Shown here: one piece after another, positions 8,116 to 17,762 of the stretch
How positions within the stretch are numbered: position 1 is the first letter of the stretch
How the letters are laid out: every line of letters begins with the position of its first letter
Source of the DNA: G963667675 sp965197565
GTDB lineage: Bacteria; Chloroflexota; Dehalococcoidia; Lucifugimonadales; UBA3495
Direction of reading: 5' to 3'
NCBI GenBank assembly: GCA_965197565.1
Contig: CBDANK010000002.1
Span: 967,508-1,031,507 of the forward strand
DNA: 64,000 nucleotides
Translations under genes and position numbers: made by a program
The notes under the pieces: model-generated
What the model saw: the letters and a program-made list of their open reading frames with translations, nothing else
Told to the model about the DNA's origin: nothing
Databases searched by the model: none

Positions 8116-9306
8116 TCAAAAGGCGGAAGGGCGCCCCTTCTCAGTTCTTGCCTTGGCCCGTTCCCAGCCCGGCCAAGGATGCAGCAGAGGGGCCTGGCGC
8201 TGCTCCAGCGGCCACAGGACCAGTTTCCGACCCCCCTGCCACTGGACTATGAGGGAAGACCGGCCCACCTGGCAACCGGTGGCGGGATCGATTCTAAACC
8301 TGCCGTAGAAGGTCGTGAAATCCAACCTACCGGCAGTTTCTCGCAACACAGGGTCATCGCAAGTGCCTGCTTGTTCCACGCACCGCTGCGCAACCAAGCC
8401 AGCGGCATAAGCCTGGGCCATGGGATAATCAACCGGACCATGATGCCATTTGCTCAGCGAAGCCAGGACCTCCTGGGCAGACGGTCCGTAATCATGGTCA
8501 TAGACCCCCGCCGGCTCCCACTGGCTGGGACCGATGAATCCATCCACATCGTGACCCAGCGCCTCTTGAAACTGCCGAATCGGCGCAGCAACCACTGCTA
8601 TTGCTCTCAGGTCGAGCGGCTGCTGCGCCAGTTGCCGGGCGAAGTTGAGGTCGTTGGAAATCCTGCCAACCGCAAGCAAGACTTGGGGGCCGGCTTCTTT
8701 TATTTCTCCCAGTATGTCACTGAAATCAGTAACTGAAGGGGAGTACTGGCGGTCATAGACAACTTCAAAACTCAGCAGGTCCGCCTGACGCTGTACTTCG
8801 GCGGCAATCATCAGGGGGAAGGTGCCGGGATAGACCCGTAACAACCCCACGGTCTTGGCTGCGGCATTGGCCTCCCGGACCAGCGGAAGCAGACCCGCCA
8901 GGTATCGGCTGGCCGGAGTCAAGACGCCCACCACCCAACGGTATCCCTGCTGGTATATATCGTCAGAGGCGCCGCCCTGGTTCCAAAGGAGCCGCTGGTG
9001 AGACTCGGAAACTTGGGCCGCCGCCCGAGAAAGCACACTGGAGTAGGGGCCAAAGAGCAAGTCCACCCGGTCCTGGGTTATCAATCGCTCGGTAATTTGC
9101 TTTGCTTGCTCCGGTCTACCGGAGTCGTCGTGGTGTATCACGGATACCCCGGCTGCCGTTCCGCGGCACCCCAAGACAATGCCGCCCGACCGGTTGACGT
9201 CGTCGGCCCAAGCCTGAAGTCCGATCAATGCCTGCTTCCCTTGGACCTGGAACCGGCCGCTCAAGGACACAGGAATTCCGACTTTGAGTAGGGGACGTGA
9301 AGCCAT
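8116..9306 (-). CDS. Type 1 periplasmic-binding fold protein (amide/branched-chain amino acid binding type), no signal peptide
   Basis: 396 aa. The sequence LLKVGIPVSLSGRFQVQGKQ followed by GLQAWADDVN is the start of the mature domain of LivK/AmiC-like ligand-binding proteins. Later segments (LFGPYSSVLSRAAA and DPATGCQVGRSSLIVQW) fit the family. Secreted members have an N-terminal signal or lipobox; here the mature domain begins within five residues of the start, so it looks cytoplasmic, like AmiC. ATG 9306 is preferred; a TTG at 9318 is the alternative and adds only four residues. A FIST-domain gene ends 52 bases upstream, and the two may share a transcript and a sensory role (inference). 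Confidence 0.82.
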   Translation of the reverse strand: MASRPLLKVGIPVSLSGRFQVQGKQALIGLQAWADDVNRSGGIVLGCRGTAAGVSVIHHDDSGRPEQAKQITERLITQDRVDLLFGPYSSVLSRAAAQVSESHQRLLWNQGGASDDIYQQGYRWVVGVLTPASRYLAGLLPLVREANAAAKTVGLLRVYPGTFPLMIAAEVQRQADLLSFEVVYDRQYSPSVTDFSDILGEIKEAGPQVLLAVGRISNDLNFARQLAQQPLDLRAIAVVAAPIRQFQEALGHDVDGFIGPSQWEPAGVYDHDYGPSAQEVLASLSKWHHGPVDYPMAQAYAAGLVAQRCVEQAGTCDDPVLRETAGRLDFTTFYGRFRIDPATGCQVGRSSLIVQWQGGRKLVLWPLEQRQAPLLHPWPGWERAKARTEKGRPSAF

Positions 9307-9358
9307 TTGCGGCGTCAAACCTCAGCGATTGCCGGCATAGCGCCCGGCTAGCTGCGGC

Positions 9359-10543
9359 CTAATACCTGGGCCGGAAGATTCCGAAGGAACTGGTGTAACC
9401 GTGCAGGAAGGTGGTGCCGCTAACAGGGCCGATCTCCCCATTACAGAAGAAGCCCCCCAAGGGCACCGGCCCGAGCTTTTCATGGAAGATGTCGGTGTCA
9501 TGGTTGGCACGGCCGTACAAGTATTGCCCGCGTCCCAAGCAGGAAAACAGCAGCGCGCCGTGGACCTGGTTCTCCCGGTTGTCCATGGCGTACCTATCCA
9601 GCACCGCAGTCAGGTCCTCGGCCGAGGTTTCAGCGTCGCGGAGGTGGAACTGGACCAGTTGTCCTTCCTTGAGCATTTCACCAATGGCCAAAGCCCCGGT
9701 GCGGGCATCCATGCCCACCACGTTCCGGATCAAGAAGTCTCCTTGTTGCGGTGTTTCCAGGAACTCGTCCATTACAACTCCCAAGAACAGGGAGTGTTGC
9801 ATCAGGCCTTGGTCCCGGGGGCTCATGGTCTGAAACAACTCTTTCAAGTGGTTCAAAGGCGGTTGCCCGTCCAACTTTACCAGTAGGTTGCGCTGGCTTT
9901 CGGTAATTCGCATCGGTTGGCCGACCGGACGGCATCCCTGGGCCACTACAGTGTCTATGGTAATGTTGCCGTGCAGGGCCAGCCCTACAGCACCGGACCG
10001 GTAGACTCGGTCGTTCAAGAACAGAGCGTTCCCTCCTTGCTGATGAGCGCCGCTGGCCAGTCCGCCGATCTTAGCCGACTGGCTGAAAGCGAAGTCCAAC
10101 CCCATCAGCAGGTTCTGCACCGGAAAGGAAAACGGGTCCGCCACCATGACGAACTGAGGGTTTTGGTCTTTGGATACTTTTACTAACTCCTCCCACAAAG
10201 CAGGCCCCGCATCCAGGTCGGGGAGGCTCTCTCCGTCCAAGTGAAAATCGACGATTTCCACGCCCGGCAAAGCGGCGCAGGTTATAGACACCGCCGGACG
10301 TTGTTCTATTTCCTCGCCATTTCCAATGATGCCGCCGCCTGAACAACCGAATATCTTTGCCGGCGCCAGTCTTTGTTTGACCAGGCGGGAAACCTGCTCA
10401 TAGTCCGCCTCATGATGCGAGGAGACAAAGATTACGGCCAAGTCAGGCGCAGTCCCCCCAAGTCCTGAGAGCACAGTTACGGCGCATTCTTCGATGGCCG
10501 CTTTCAGATTAGCCTGCTGGGACACAGCGGAAACCCACTTCAT
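9359..10543 (-). CDS. FIST (N and C) domain sensory protein
   Basis: 394 aa. The N-terminal FIST domain includes DLAVIFVSSHH and KIFGCSGGGIIGNGEE; the C-terminal domain ends in FFCNGEIGPV and FLHGYTSSFGIF. FIST domains are predicted ligand sensors for small molecules such as amino acids. No kinase, cyclase or other output domain is fused. Start ATG 10543 has AGAGGT seven bases upstream, better than ATG 10564. It lies just upstream of the signal-less binding-protein gene on the same strand. Confidence 0.85.
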   Translation of the reverse strand: MKWVSAVSQQANLKAAIEECAVTVLSGLGGTAPDLAVIFVSSHHEADYEQVSRLVKQRLAPAKIFGCSGGGIIGNGEEIEQRPAVSITCAALPGVEIVDFHLDGESLPDLDAGPALWEELVKVSKDQNPQFVMVADPFSFPVQNLLMGLDFAFSQSAKIGGLASGAHQQGGNALFLNDRVYRSGAVGLALHGNITIDTVVAQGCRPVGQPMRITESQRNLLVKLDGQPPLNHLKELFQTMSPRDQGLMQHSLFLGVVMDEFLETPQQGDFLIRNVVGMDARTGALAIGEMLKEGQLVQFHLRDAETSAEDLTAVLDRYAMDNRENQVHGALLFSCLGRGQYLYGRANHDTDIFHEKLGPVPLGGFFCNGEIGPVSGTTFLHGYTSSFGIFRPRY

Positions 10544-10602
10544 ACAAGCCACCTCTCCAGTCATATCTCTGAAGCTGCCTCCAAGTATACCAACCGGGGC
10601 AT

Positions 10603-12012
10603 CTACTTGAGAACCGTTAGGAAATCATCGGACTTGAGAAGGGAAAGAGCCAGTTCCGCAGCGTCGCCGAGCAGATGCGGCACCACGAATTGCAGCGTAT
10701 CCGCGGGGGTGTGTATTCGAGAGAAGTCATCGGAAACAAACAGCAGCACCGGAATGCCCGCGTCGACAAAGCTCTGGTGATCGCTGCTGGCGCCCTGCAA
10801 TGGGGGGCTCACTCTTACGCTGATAACCTGAGCGTCGCCTTGGGCCAGTGCCAGGTCGGTCAACTCCCTGGCGCCCAGGACTTCCAGGGTTTCGCCGCTG
10901 CCCAGAGCATCGAAGTTAAACATAGCCCGGATACGGTCCAATTGGGTCTCGGTCAATGAGGCCACATAATGCCTGCTTCCCCTCAGACCCAGTTCCTCGG
11001 ACCCAAAGGCTATAAAGCGCACGGTAAATGGCAGGTCCTCGCCCGCAAGCTCAGCGGCAAGGGTCAAAAGCACTGCGACGCCGGAAGCATTGTCATTGGC
11101 CCCGGTTGTATCAGCTACCGTATCGTAATGGCCGCCCAGGACCACCACCGCATCACCAAGCCCGGACTTTTCGGCGATGACGTTGCGCGAAGGAAGCTGT
11201 TCTGCCAACACCGATACGGCCGCCTCCACCGCGCTGGCCGAAAGCAAGTCCTCGATTTCCCGGCCGTCCTCCCTGGATATGGATACGACCGGAATATCGG
11301 CCGGGTTGAAGAGGATGCCTTGAAAGTCCCCAGGCAGATTGTTGTAGACCACCACGGCGACGGCCCCGGCTTCCGCCGCCAACGTAACCTTCTCCTCGAA
11401 GGTTATCCTGCCCCTCTGGGCCAAGGCTATCTGCCCTTTCATTCCTTCCACGGGGAAATCTTCCTCTCTGGCCAGTCCAACGCTGACCAGCTTCCCGGAA
11501 ACCTCGCCAATGGCGGACCGCACTAGAGGAATAGCGTTGATGGCTCTTGCTTGAGGGGCGGTGATTTTCAGACCCAACGGTCCGCTGGAGAGTTGCTGAA
11601 CGGTAAAAGATTGCATTTCTACGGCATAACCCAAGTTTTCCAGCGTGGAGGCGAGGTGCTCCGCCGCCTCCAGTTCCTCCTCGGTAGCGCTTTCCCTGGG
11701 CCCCAACACCTCCACTAGCTCAGTCGCATAGACGAGGGCCAAATCCGCCAGACCGGCTCCGGAAGGCCGGGATGATGGCAATGGGGACGTTGGCTTAGGG
11801 GTTGAGGTGGCACTGGGGGCCGGCGTCTCCGGGAGGGTGGTGATCGGAGCGACGCTAGGGTCAAGCGTGACCGTGGCCGGTTGGGGCGCGGCAGCAGCGC
11901 CAGTCGAAGAATCGGAAGAGCAACCCGCCGCAAGCATAGCGAACAACAGAAGTAGGCTAACCGCCACGAAAATGGGCAAATGCTTGCTGGCCATTGGGTG
12001 GTGAATCAACAC
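10603..12012 (-). CDS. M28-family zinc aminopeptidase with PA domain, predicted lipoprotein
   Basis: 469 aa. The N-terminus has a hydrophobic stretch ending LLAAGC-type (AMLAAGCSSDSS), a lipobox, so it is probably anchored outside the membrane. A Thr/Pro/Ser-rich linker follows. A protease-associated domain covers about 165-265 (IALAQRGRITFEEK, AVAVVVYNN). The M28 catalytic domain shows zinc ligands in GGHYDTVADTTGANDNASG, FGSEELGLRGSRHY, NFDALGSG and HTPADT. It likely releases N-terminal residues from external peptides. The start is either GTG 12012 or ATG 11994 (six residues shorter); neither has a strong ribosome site. Confidence 0.9.
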   Translation of the reverse strand: MLIHHPMASKHLPIFVAVSLLLLFAMLAAGCSSDSSTGAAAAPQPATVTLDPSVAPITTLPETPAPSATSTPKPTSPLPSSRPSGAGLADLALVYATELVEVLGPRESATEEELEAAEHLASTLENLGYAVEMQSFTVQQLSSGPLGLKITAPQARAINAIPLVRSAIGEVSGKLVSVGLAREEDFPVEGMKGQIALAQRGRITFEEKVTLAAEAGAVAVVVYNNLPGDFQGILFNPADIPVVSISREDGREIEDLLSASAVEAAVSVLAEQLPSRNVIAEKSGLGDAVVVLGGHYDTVADTTGANDNASGVAVLLTLAAELAGEDLPFTVRFIAFGSEELGLRGSRHYVASLTETQLDRIRAMFNFDALGSGETLEVLGARELTDLALAQGDAQVISVRVSPPLQGASSDHQSFVDAGIPVLLFVSDDFSRIHTPADTLQFVVPHLLGDAAELALSLLKSDDFLTVLK

Positions 12013-12253
12013 CGACCTATCCGAGTCCCTTGCGGGCGGCGATACCCCCGACCTAAGGGGCCGAGTATAGCATCGCCTGCGAGAAGTCGGAAAGGTTAAT
12101 ATGATGCTTCATCCATGAGATAATGCTCACGTTCCCACCAGCCCTCTCACGTTGTAGGGCTGAAGATAAGAAGCGCCAGTCTGAGGGTTTTCGTGAGGGT
12201 CGCTGGGAGTAGTCAAGAACTTGGCGGACACAGCACCTAATAAGGAGGTTGCC

Positions 12254-13354
12254 ATGCCAGGCGACAAGATCCGACTTGGAATCATTGGCGCCAACGCCCG
12301 GTACGGTTGGAGTATGCGAGCCCATTTGCCGGCCCTCTTGGCCCTGCCCGGCTATGAGTTGACGGCCGTATGCACCTCCCGCCCTGAGACAGCGGAGGAA
12401 TCGAAGAAAGCCTACGGCGCCAAGATGGCTTTTCACGACTTTCGTGAAATGGTGAAACATCCGGATATCGACCTGGTTTCCGTCTCTGTCCGCGTGCCTT
12501 GGCACCACCAAATGGTCATGGCCGCCCTGGAGGCGGAAAAGCATGTATTCTGCGAGTGGCCGCTCGGGGCTAACCTGGCCGAGGCGGAAGAGATGGCTGC
12601 TTTGGCCCGGTCGAAGGGGGTTCGACACATGGTGGGCCTCCAGGCCAGGGGCGCTCCGACCTTGCTGCACATACGGGACTTACTGGCCCAAGGGTACGTG
12701 GGCGAAGTGTTGGCTTGCAACATGACCATGTTCTTTCCGGGACTGCTACAGCGAGGAAGGGACATGGCCTGGATGGCGGACCGGACCATGGGCGCCGATA
12801 CCTTGGCCATAGCTGCCGGCCATGCCATCGACATATTCTGCTATTGCGTCGGAGAGTTTCAGGAGTTGTCCGCCCAGGTTGCTACCCAGGCGCCGGTGTG
12901 GGAGACCGGGACACCGGGAAAGACGGTTCCAGTAACGGCAGCGGACAATGTGTTGATCAACGGCGTCTTGGCCGGAGGGGCCGTGGCCTCAGCCCACATC
13001 GCTACCGTGCCCTGGCACGGCACCGGGTGGAGAATGGACGTCTACGGACGGGAAGGCACGCTGACGGCGTCCTCGGATACTTGGGTTCAATACGGAAACA
13101 TCCAACTCAAGGGCGGGCAGGCTAATCAAACCCAATTGGATATGTTGGCTGTTCCAGACCGACTGATTCAGGTTCCGGGGGAGATGCCAAAGGGGGAACC
13201 GTTCAACGTGGGCCAACTGTACCAAATCCTGGCTCAAGCGATCCGAGAAGGGAACGAAGTAGAACCAGATTTCAACCTGGCTGTGGCCCGGCACCGGCTT
13301 CTGGACGTGATACGGCGTTCTTCTGACTCGGGAAGAAAACTCGAGGCACCCTGA
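12254..13354 (+). CDS. Gfo/Idh/MocA-family NAD(P)-dependent oxidoreductase
   Basis: 366 aa. The N-terminal Rossmann fold starts KIRLGIIGANARYGWS. The conserved lysine region reads EKHVFCEWPLG (EKP replaced by EWP). The C-terminal alpha/beta domain carries GADTLAIAAGHAIDIFCY, where the Asp and His expected for catalysis in this family lie. Substrates of the family are usually sugars, inositols or their derivatives; the exact substrate is not visible here. TAAGGAGG six bases before ATG 12254 decides the start. It is transcribed divergently from the M28 peptidase and convergently with rho. Confidence 0.88.
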   Translation: MPGDKIRLGIIGANARYGWSMRAHLPALLALPGYELTAVCTSRPETAEESKKAYGAKMAFHDFREMVKHPDIDLVSVSVRVPWHHQMVMAALEAEKHVFCEWPLGANLAEAEEMAALARSKGVRHMVGLQARGAPTLLHIRDLLAQGYVGEVLACNMTMFFPGLLQRGRDMAWMADRTMGADTLAIAAGHAIDIFCYCVGEFQELSAQVATQAPVWETGTPGKTVPVTAADNVLINGVLAGGAVASAHIATVPWHGTGWRMDVYGREGTLTASSDTWVQYGNIQLKGGQANQTQLDMLAVPDRLIQVPGEMPKGEPFNVGQLYQILAQAIREGNEVEPDFNLAVARHRLLDVIRRSSDSGRKLEAP

Positions 13355-13357
13355 GGC

Positions 13358-14647
13358 TTAGGCATCTTTATTCAAGTTGCCAAGAAACTCCCGGTTGTTA
13401 GGGTATTTGGCCATGCGCTCCAGTACCCGCTCGGTCGCGGTCAGAGAACCATCATTGGAGACCAGGCTGACCATACGGCGAAGCAATTGGATGTGTCTAG
13501 CGGTTTCCTCATCGAACAGCAACTCCTCGCGGCGAGTGCCGCTGCGGACGATGTCGATGGCGGGGAAGTAACGCTTTTCCGCCAGCCTGCGGTCCAAGTG
13601 AAGCTCCATGTTGCCGGTGCCCTTGAACTCCTCGTAGATAACCTCGTCCATCCTACTTCCGGTATCCACCAAGCAAGTAGCGATAATGGTCAGGCTGCCG
13701 CCTTCTTCGATATTGCGGGCCGCGCCTAAAAACTTCTTGGGCGGGTACAACGCTACGGGATCAATTCCGCCGGAGAGGGTCCGGCCGCTGCTGGGCACCG
13801 CCAGGTTGTAGGCCCGAGTGAGCCGGGTGATACCGTCCAGCAGGATCACCACGTCCTGCCCGAACTCCACCAAGCGTTTAGCCCGCTCCAAGCACAATTC
13901 CGCCATGCGGCATTGCTCTTCCACCGACTCGTCGAAAGTGGAAGCGTAAACCTCCCCCTTTACCGCCCGGCGCATGTCGGTGACTTCCTCCGGCCGCTCT
14001 CCGATGAGGGCCACCATGAGTAAGGCTTGGGAGCAGTTGGTCACAAGGCCGTGGGCCATTTGCTTCAGTATGGTAGTCTTACCGGCTTTCGGAGGGGACA
14101 CTATCAAGCCTCGCTGTCCCAGGCCGATGGGGGAGAAGACGTCAACCATCCGCATTGACAGGTCGGCGCCATTGGTTTCGAGCACGATCTGCTCTTGGGG
14201 GAACACCGGCGTCATATGCTCGAATTGAGTGCGGTGACGACTGTTCGCTTGGTCCGGTTCCAACCCATTGATTTTTTCCACCCGGACTAGCCCAAAATAC
14301 CGTTCCCCTTCCTTGGGAGGCCGCACTTGACCGGAAACGGCGTCACCGGTACGCAACCCAAATCGCCGGATCTGCGACTGGGAAATATAAACGTCGCCGC
14401 TGGTTGCTTGGGGGTCCACTTGGCGAAGAAATCCATAGCCTTCGTCCATGATCTCCAAGATACCGGAAGCAACCAACAACTGCTGGGCGGAGGCCACCTG
14501 AAAGAGCCGGCTGAGCAACTCTTCTCGACGCATGTTGGTCAGACCGGAACCGTCGGCGAGCCCTACGTCTTGGGCCAAGTGCAAGAGCTCGTCCTTGGTC
14601 TTGTTCCCCATCTCCGCCACATTCAAGACCTGTTGTGTAGCCGCCAT
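13358..14647 (-). CDS. rho: Transcription termination factor Rho
   Basis: 429 aa hexameric RNA helicase that ends transcription. The N-terminal Rho_N segment is KTKDELLHLAQDVGL. The RNA-binding cold-shock-like domain includes EGYGFLR and DVYISQSQIRRFGLR. The ATPase domain has P-loop SPPKAGKTT near 184, then VALIGERPEEVTDMRR and the Q/R loop regions. ATG 14647 with AGAGGT just upstream is preferred to a start 16 codons further out. It ends three bases from the convergent oxidoreductase gene, so the two transcripts must terminate against each other. Confidence 0.97.
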   Translation of the reverse strand: MAATQQVLNVAEMGNKTKDELLHLAQDVGLADGSGLTNMRREELLSRLFQVASAQQLLVASGILEIMDEGYGFLRQVDPQATSGDVYISQSQIRRFGLRTGDAVSGQVRPPKEGERYFGLVRVEKINGLEPDQANSRHRTQFEHMTPVFPQEQIVLETNGADLSMRMVDVFSPIGLGQRGLIVSPPKAGKTTILKQMAHGLVTNCSQALLMVALIGERPEEVTDMRRAVKGEVYASTFDESVEEQCRMAELCLERAKRLVEFGQDVVILLDGITRLTRAYNLAVPSSGRTLSGGIDPVALYPPKKFLGAARNIEEGGSLTIIATCLVDTGSRMDEVIYEEFKGTGNMELHLDRRLAEKRYFPAIDIVRSGTRREELLFDEETARHIQLLRRMVSLVSNDGSLTATERVLERMAKYPNNREFLGNLNKDA

Positions 14648-14723
14648 GTCCACCTCTTTCGGTTTTAGAAGTGCTTCGCCCCGCCCTGCTTTCAACTGGA
14701 CTTGGACGAGCTTTCCCCGTTAT

Positions 14724-15383
14724 TCAGTTGCCGCCCGCTTTTTCCCAATCTGCCAGGAACCGGGCCAAGCCGGCATCGGTTAGCGGGTGTTGGACCATTT
14801 GCAATAAGACCTTGTAGGGCACCGTGGCGATGTGGGCTCCGGCCTTGGCCGCCAGGTTGCAGTGAAGGCTGTGGCGGATGGACGCTGCCATGACCTGGGT
14901 GGTTATATCATAGCTCCGGTAGAGGGACGCAATTTCCGCCACCAGCGCCATACCCTCGTGGCCGATATCGTCCAAGCGCCCAACGAAAGGGCTGACCACT
15001 ATCGAGCCTGCTTGGGCACCCAGTAGTGCTTGGTTGAGCGAAAAGCATAAGGTCTGGTTTACTCTGATGCCTTCTTGGGACAGCACGGATATCGCTTCAA
15101 ACCCTTGAGCCGTGCTGGGGATTTTCACCCAAGGATTCGGTATCCAACCGGCAATTTCCCGGCCTTCGTCGATCATGCCGGCCGCGTCTTGGCTGACCAC
15201 TTCCACCGAGATAGGGCCGTCGATAATATCAGCGATTTCACGGACCGCCGCTTTGTAACTCTCTGAGTCCCCAATTCCCTGAGAAGCAGCCAGAGACGGG
15301 TTGGTGGTTACACCGCTGATGACTCCCATACGGGAACCGTCCCTGATTTCCTGGATATTCGCCGTGTCCAAAAACAACTTCAC
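14724..15383 (-). CDS. Transaldolase-family aldolase (fructose-6-phosphate aldolase/TalC-like)
   Basis: 219 aa, the short transaldolase-like type. MKLFLDTANIQEIRD and the TTNPSL motif are diagnostic, and the Schiff-base lysine is in WVKIPST. It catalyses aldol transfer or cleavage on sugar phosphates. The segment VNQTLCFSLNQALL is slightly unusual compared with the common NxTLIFS. Starts with GTG 15383, preceded by GGTGA. It sits between pyrG and rho, a neighbourhood seen in other bacteria where a small transaldolase lies next to rho. Confidence 0.9.
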   Translation of the reverse strand: MKLFLDTANIQEIRDGSRMGVISGVTTNPSLAASQGIGDSESYKAAVREIADIIDGPISVEVVSQDAAGMIDEGREIAGWIPNPWVKIPSTAQGFEAISVLSQEGIRVNQTLCFSLNQALLGAQAGSIVVSPFVGRLDDIGHEGMALVAEIASLYRSYDITTQVMAASIRHSLHCNLAAKAGAHIATVPYKVLLQMVQHPLTDAGLARFLADWEKAGGN

Positions 15384-15528
15384 ATCGTCACCACTTCGTT
15401 GTCACATCGGGGCAATCGCATTTGAATGAGATCAACCCGGTCATTCCCGCGAAGGCGGGAATCCAGGTCCCTAATTCGGCGCTGAACGAGCCATCATAGT
15501 CCTCCAAACGGATGGCAAAGAGCCTCGC
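15384..15528. repeat. Intergenic REP-like hairpin between pyrG and the aldolase gene
   Basis: Contains GTCATTCCCGCGAAGGCG followed by GGAATCCAGG, a palindromic unit found in related forms elsewhere in the window. No gene seen. Confidence 0.5.
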
Positions 15529-17181
15529 TCACGCCGCACCGTCGAGGGAGTCCAGAGGCAAGGGCCGCTGGACTCCCTCGCGTATAGTCTTCTTGGCCAC
15601 ACCGAGAAATTCAGTAAACAAGGGGTGCGGCCGGTTTGGGCGCGACTGAAACTCCGGGTGGAACTGGACGCCAACCATAAATGGGTGTTCCCGGACCTCT
15701 CCGGTTTCCACCAGGGTCCCGTCGGGGGAGATCCCGCCGACGATGAACCCGGAGTTGCCCATAGCCTCCCGGTAAGCATTGTTTAGCTCGAAGCGGTGCC
15801 GGTGACGCTCATTGACCAAAGAAGTCCCATAGGCCGCCATGGTCCAGGTATTTTCTTGGGGAAGGCAGGGATAAGCCCCCAGCCGCATGGTGCCGCCCTT
15901 GCTGGTCACCCGCCGTTGGTCTTCCATGATATGGACGACGGGGTGGCCGGTGTCAGGGTCGAGCTCCGACGAATTAGCGCCGGTCAGGCCCAACACGTCC
16001 CTGGCCCAATCGATTACCATTACTTGCAAACCCAAGCATAACCCCAGGTAGGGGACTTGGTGTTGCCGAGCGTAGTGCACCGTCTCAACCATGCCTTCGA
16101 CCCCGCGGGGTCCGAAGCCTCCGGGCACCACAATGCCGCAAGCAGTGGCAAGCAGGGCCTCTGCCCCAAACCTCTCAATGTCTTCAGAGTGTATCCACTG
16201 AATCTCGATCTCCCGGCCGTGGGCCAGTCCGGCGTGGCGTAGGGCCTCTTTGACCGACAAGTAAGAGTCGGGGTATTCGACATACTTGCCCACCAAGGCG
16301 ATAGGCACTGCTTCGCCCAGGTTGGTCATCCGGTGCACCATAGCCGCCCACTCAGCCATATCTCGCTGGCATCTTGGCAGGTCCAGGACTTCAAGGATAG
16401 TGTCGCCCAAACCCGCCTCCTCTAAAATCAGCGGCACCTCGTAAACATTGCCTACGGTCTCCAATGGTATGACCGCTTTACCGGGAACGTCGCAAAACAA
16501 GGAAACTTTTTCACGTATGGAGTCGGGCACCGGATAGTCGCTGCGGCAAATAATGGCGTCCGGCTGGATACCGATGCCCCTGAGCTCTTTCACGCTGTGC
16601 TGGGTCGGTTTGGTCTTCAATTCCATGCCGGCGGCAAGATAGGGAAGCAGGGTCAAGTGGATGTAATAGACATTATCCCGGCCCACATCGTTGCGTATCT
16701 GCCGGATGGCTTCCAAGAAGGGCAACCCCTCGATGTCGCCCACTGTGCCGCCCACTTCCACTACCACAACATCGACCTGGGTGTCGTCGGCAAGGCCGAT
16801 GATCTTCTGTTTTATTTCATTGGTAACGTGGGGTACGGTCTGTATGGTCCCTCCCAGGAAATCGCCGCGCCGTTCCTTGGGAATAAGACTTAGATAGACC
16901 TCGCCGGCGGTGAGGTTTGAGGCCCTGGTAAGCTCGATGTCGATAAACCGTTCGTAGTGGCCCAGGTCCAGGTCGGTCTCCCCGCCGTCAACAGTAACAA
17001 AGACTTCACCGTGTTGATAAGGAGACATGGTGCCGGGGTCAACATTCAGGTAGGGGTCCAGTTTCATTACGGATACGGATAACCCTCGGCTTTTCAGGAT
17101 GCGTCCGATCGATGCGACGCAGATCCCTTTGCCGATTGAACTGACCACTCCCCCAGTGACGAATATAAACTTAGTGGGCAT
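15529..17181 (-). CDS. pyrG: CTP synthase
   Basis: 550 aa. Makes CTP from UTP, ATP and glutamine. The N-terminal synthetase domain opens TKFIFVTGGVVSSIGKG with the P-loop-like motif, then LDPYLNVDPGTMSPYQHGEV. The C-terminal glutamine amidotransferase domain has the nucleophile in LGLCLGLQ near 381 and the His/Glu pair in FHPEFQSRP. Full length. ATG 17181 gives the standard N-terminus; the seven extra codons from TTG 17202 are unlikely. Shine-Dalgarno match is poor. Confidence 0.97.
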   Translation of the reverse strand: MPTKFIFVTGGVVSSIGKGICVASIGRILKSRGLSVSVMKLDPYLNVDPGTMSPYQHGEVFVTVDGGETDLDLGHYERFIDIELTRASNLTAGEVYLSLIPKERRGDFLGGTIQTVPHVTNEIKQKIIGLADDTQVDVVVVEVGGTVGDIEGLPFLEAIRQIRNDVGRDNVYYIHLTLLPYLAAGMELKTKPTQHSVKELRGIGIQPDAIICRSDYPVPDSIREKVSLFCDVPGKAVIPLETVGNVYEVPLILEEAGLGDTILEVLDLPRCQRDMAEWAAMVHRMTNLGEAVPIALVGKYVEYPDSYLSVKEALRHAGLAHGREIEIQWIHSEDIERFGAEALLATACGIVVPGGFGPRGVEGMVETVHYARQHQVPYLGLCLGLQVMVIDWARDVLGLTGANSSELDPDTGHPVVHIMEDQRRVTSKGGTMRLGAYPCLPQENTWTMAAYGTSLVNERHRHRFELNNAYREAMGNSGFIVGGISPDGTLVETGEVREHPFMVGVQFHPEFQSRPNRPHPLFTEFLGVAKKTIREGVQRPLPLDSLDGAA

Positions 17182-17762
17182 GGGCCCATGCCAGCGTGAC
17201 AATGCGGGGAGGCATCATGATTCAGCCAACGTCCATGGCCAAGAGAGATACACAATCGGGTTTGGCCGGAAGAGTAGAACAGGAAAAACGAGCGGACAAT
17301 GAAGAAACACTGGCTTCAATTATAGTTTGGGGGTTACAGCGGTGTCAAGCGTCTTGGTTCAGGGCAAATCGCACCTTACGGATAACGCATATGGATAAGC
17401 TCCCCCTTCGATGTCTTTCCGAGCCCTTCGACTTCGCTCAGGATAAACTCCGCGACTAGGAATCTAAAGCCCATGTCCGCAAGGTTACGCCGCCAATACT
17501 ATGTGCGTATCCTGACCAATAGCGTAGGAACCCTCTAAATCGGCGTCACCAACGACCTTCCACAATGAAGAGACCTGTCGCTGGAATGGTACGACCACTG
17601 TGAAGAACTGCTTTAGATTCCTCACTGCGTTTCGGAATGACACGGTTGGGAGCCGGGCGCAAGGCTTTTCTGTCGGGTTGGTTTTAGATGCGATGTCCCT
17701 GCGTCCCGGTTCTCTGGGGGTGAATAATTTGCCGCCGCCTGACGCGGACCGGTTAGCCAAGG
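17182..17762. repeat. Long intergenic repeat, inverted copy of 59529-59759
   Basis: No gene is supported. Bases 17365-17642 are a diverged copy, in reverse orientation, of 59529-59759. Both begin or end with CATTCCGAAACG and GAGGAATCTAAAGC, contain GCGGAGTTTATCCTGAGCG, and close with TTATCCGTAAG. This copy is about 47 bases longer because of an internal insertion. The remaining bases show nothing recognisable. Confidence 0.75.

Noticed and set aside
17485..17760. 91-codon minus-strand frame downstream of the first CaiB gene
   Set aside because: Most of it lies in the repeat shared with 59529-59759, where the frame is not preserved.
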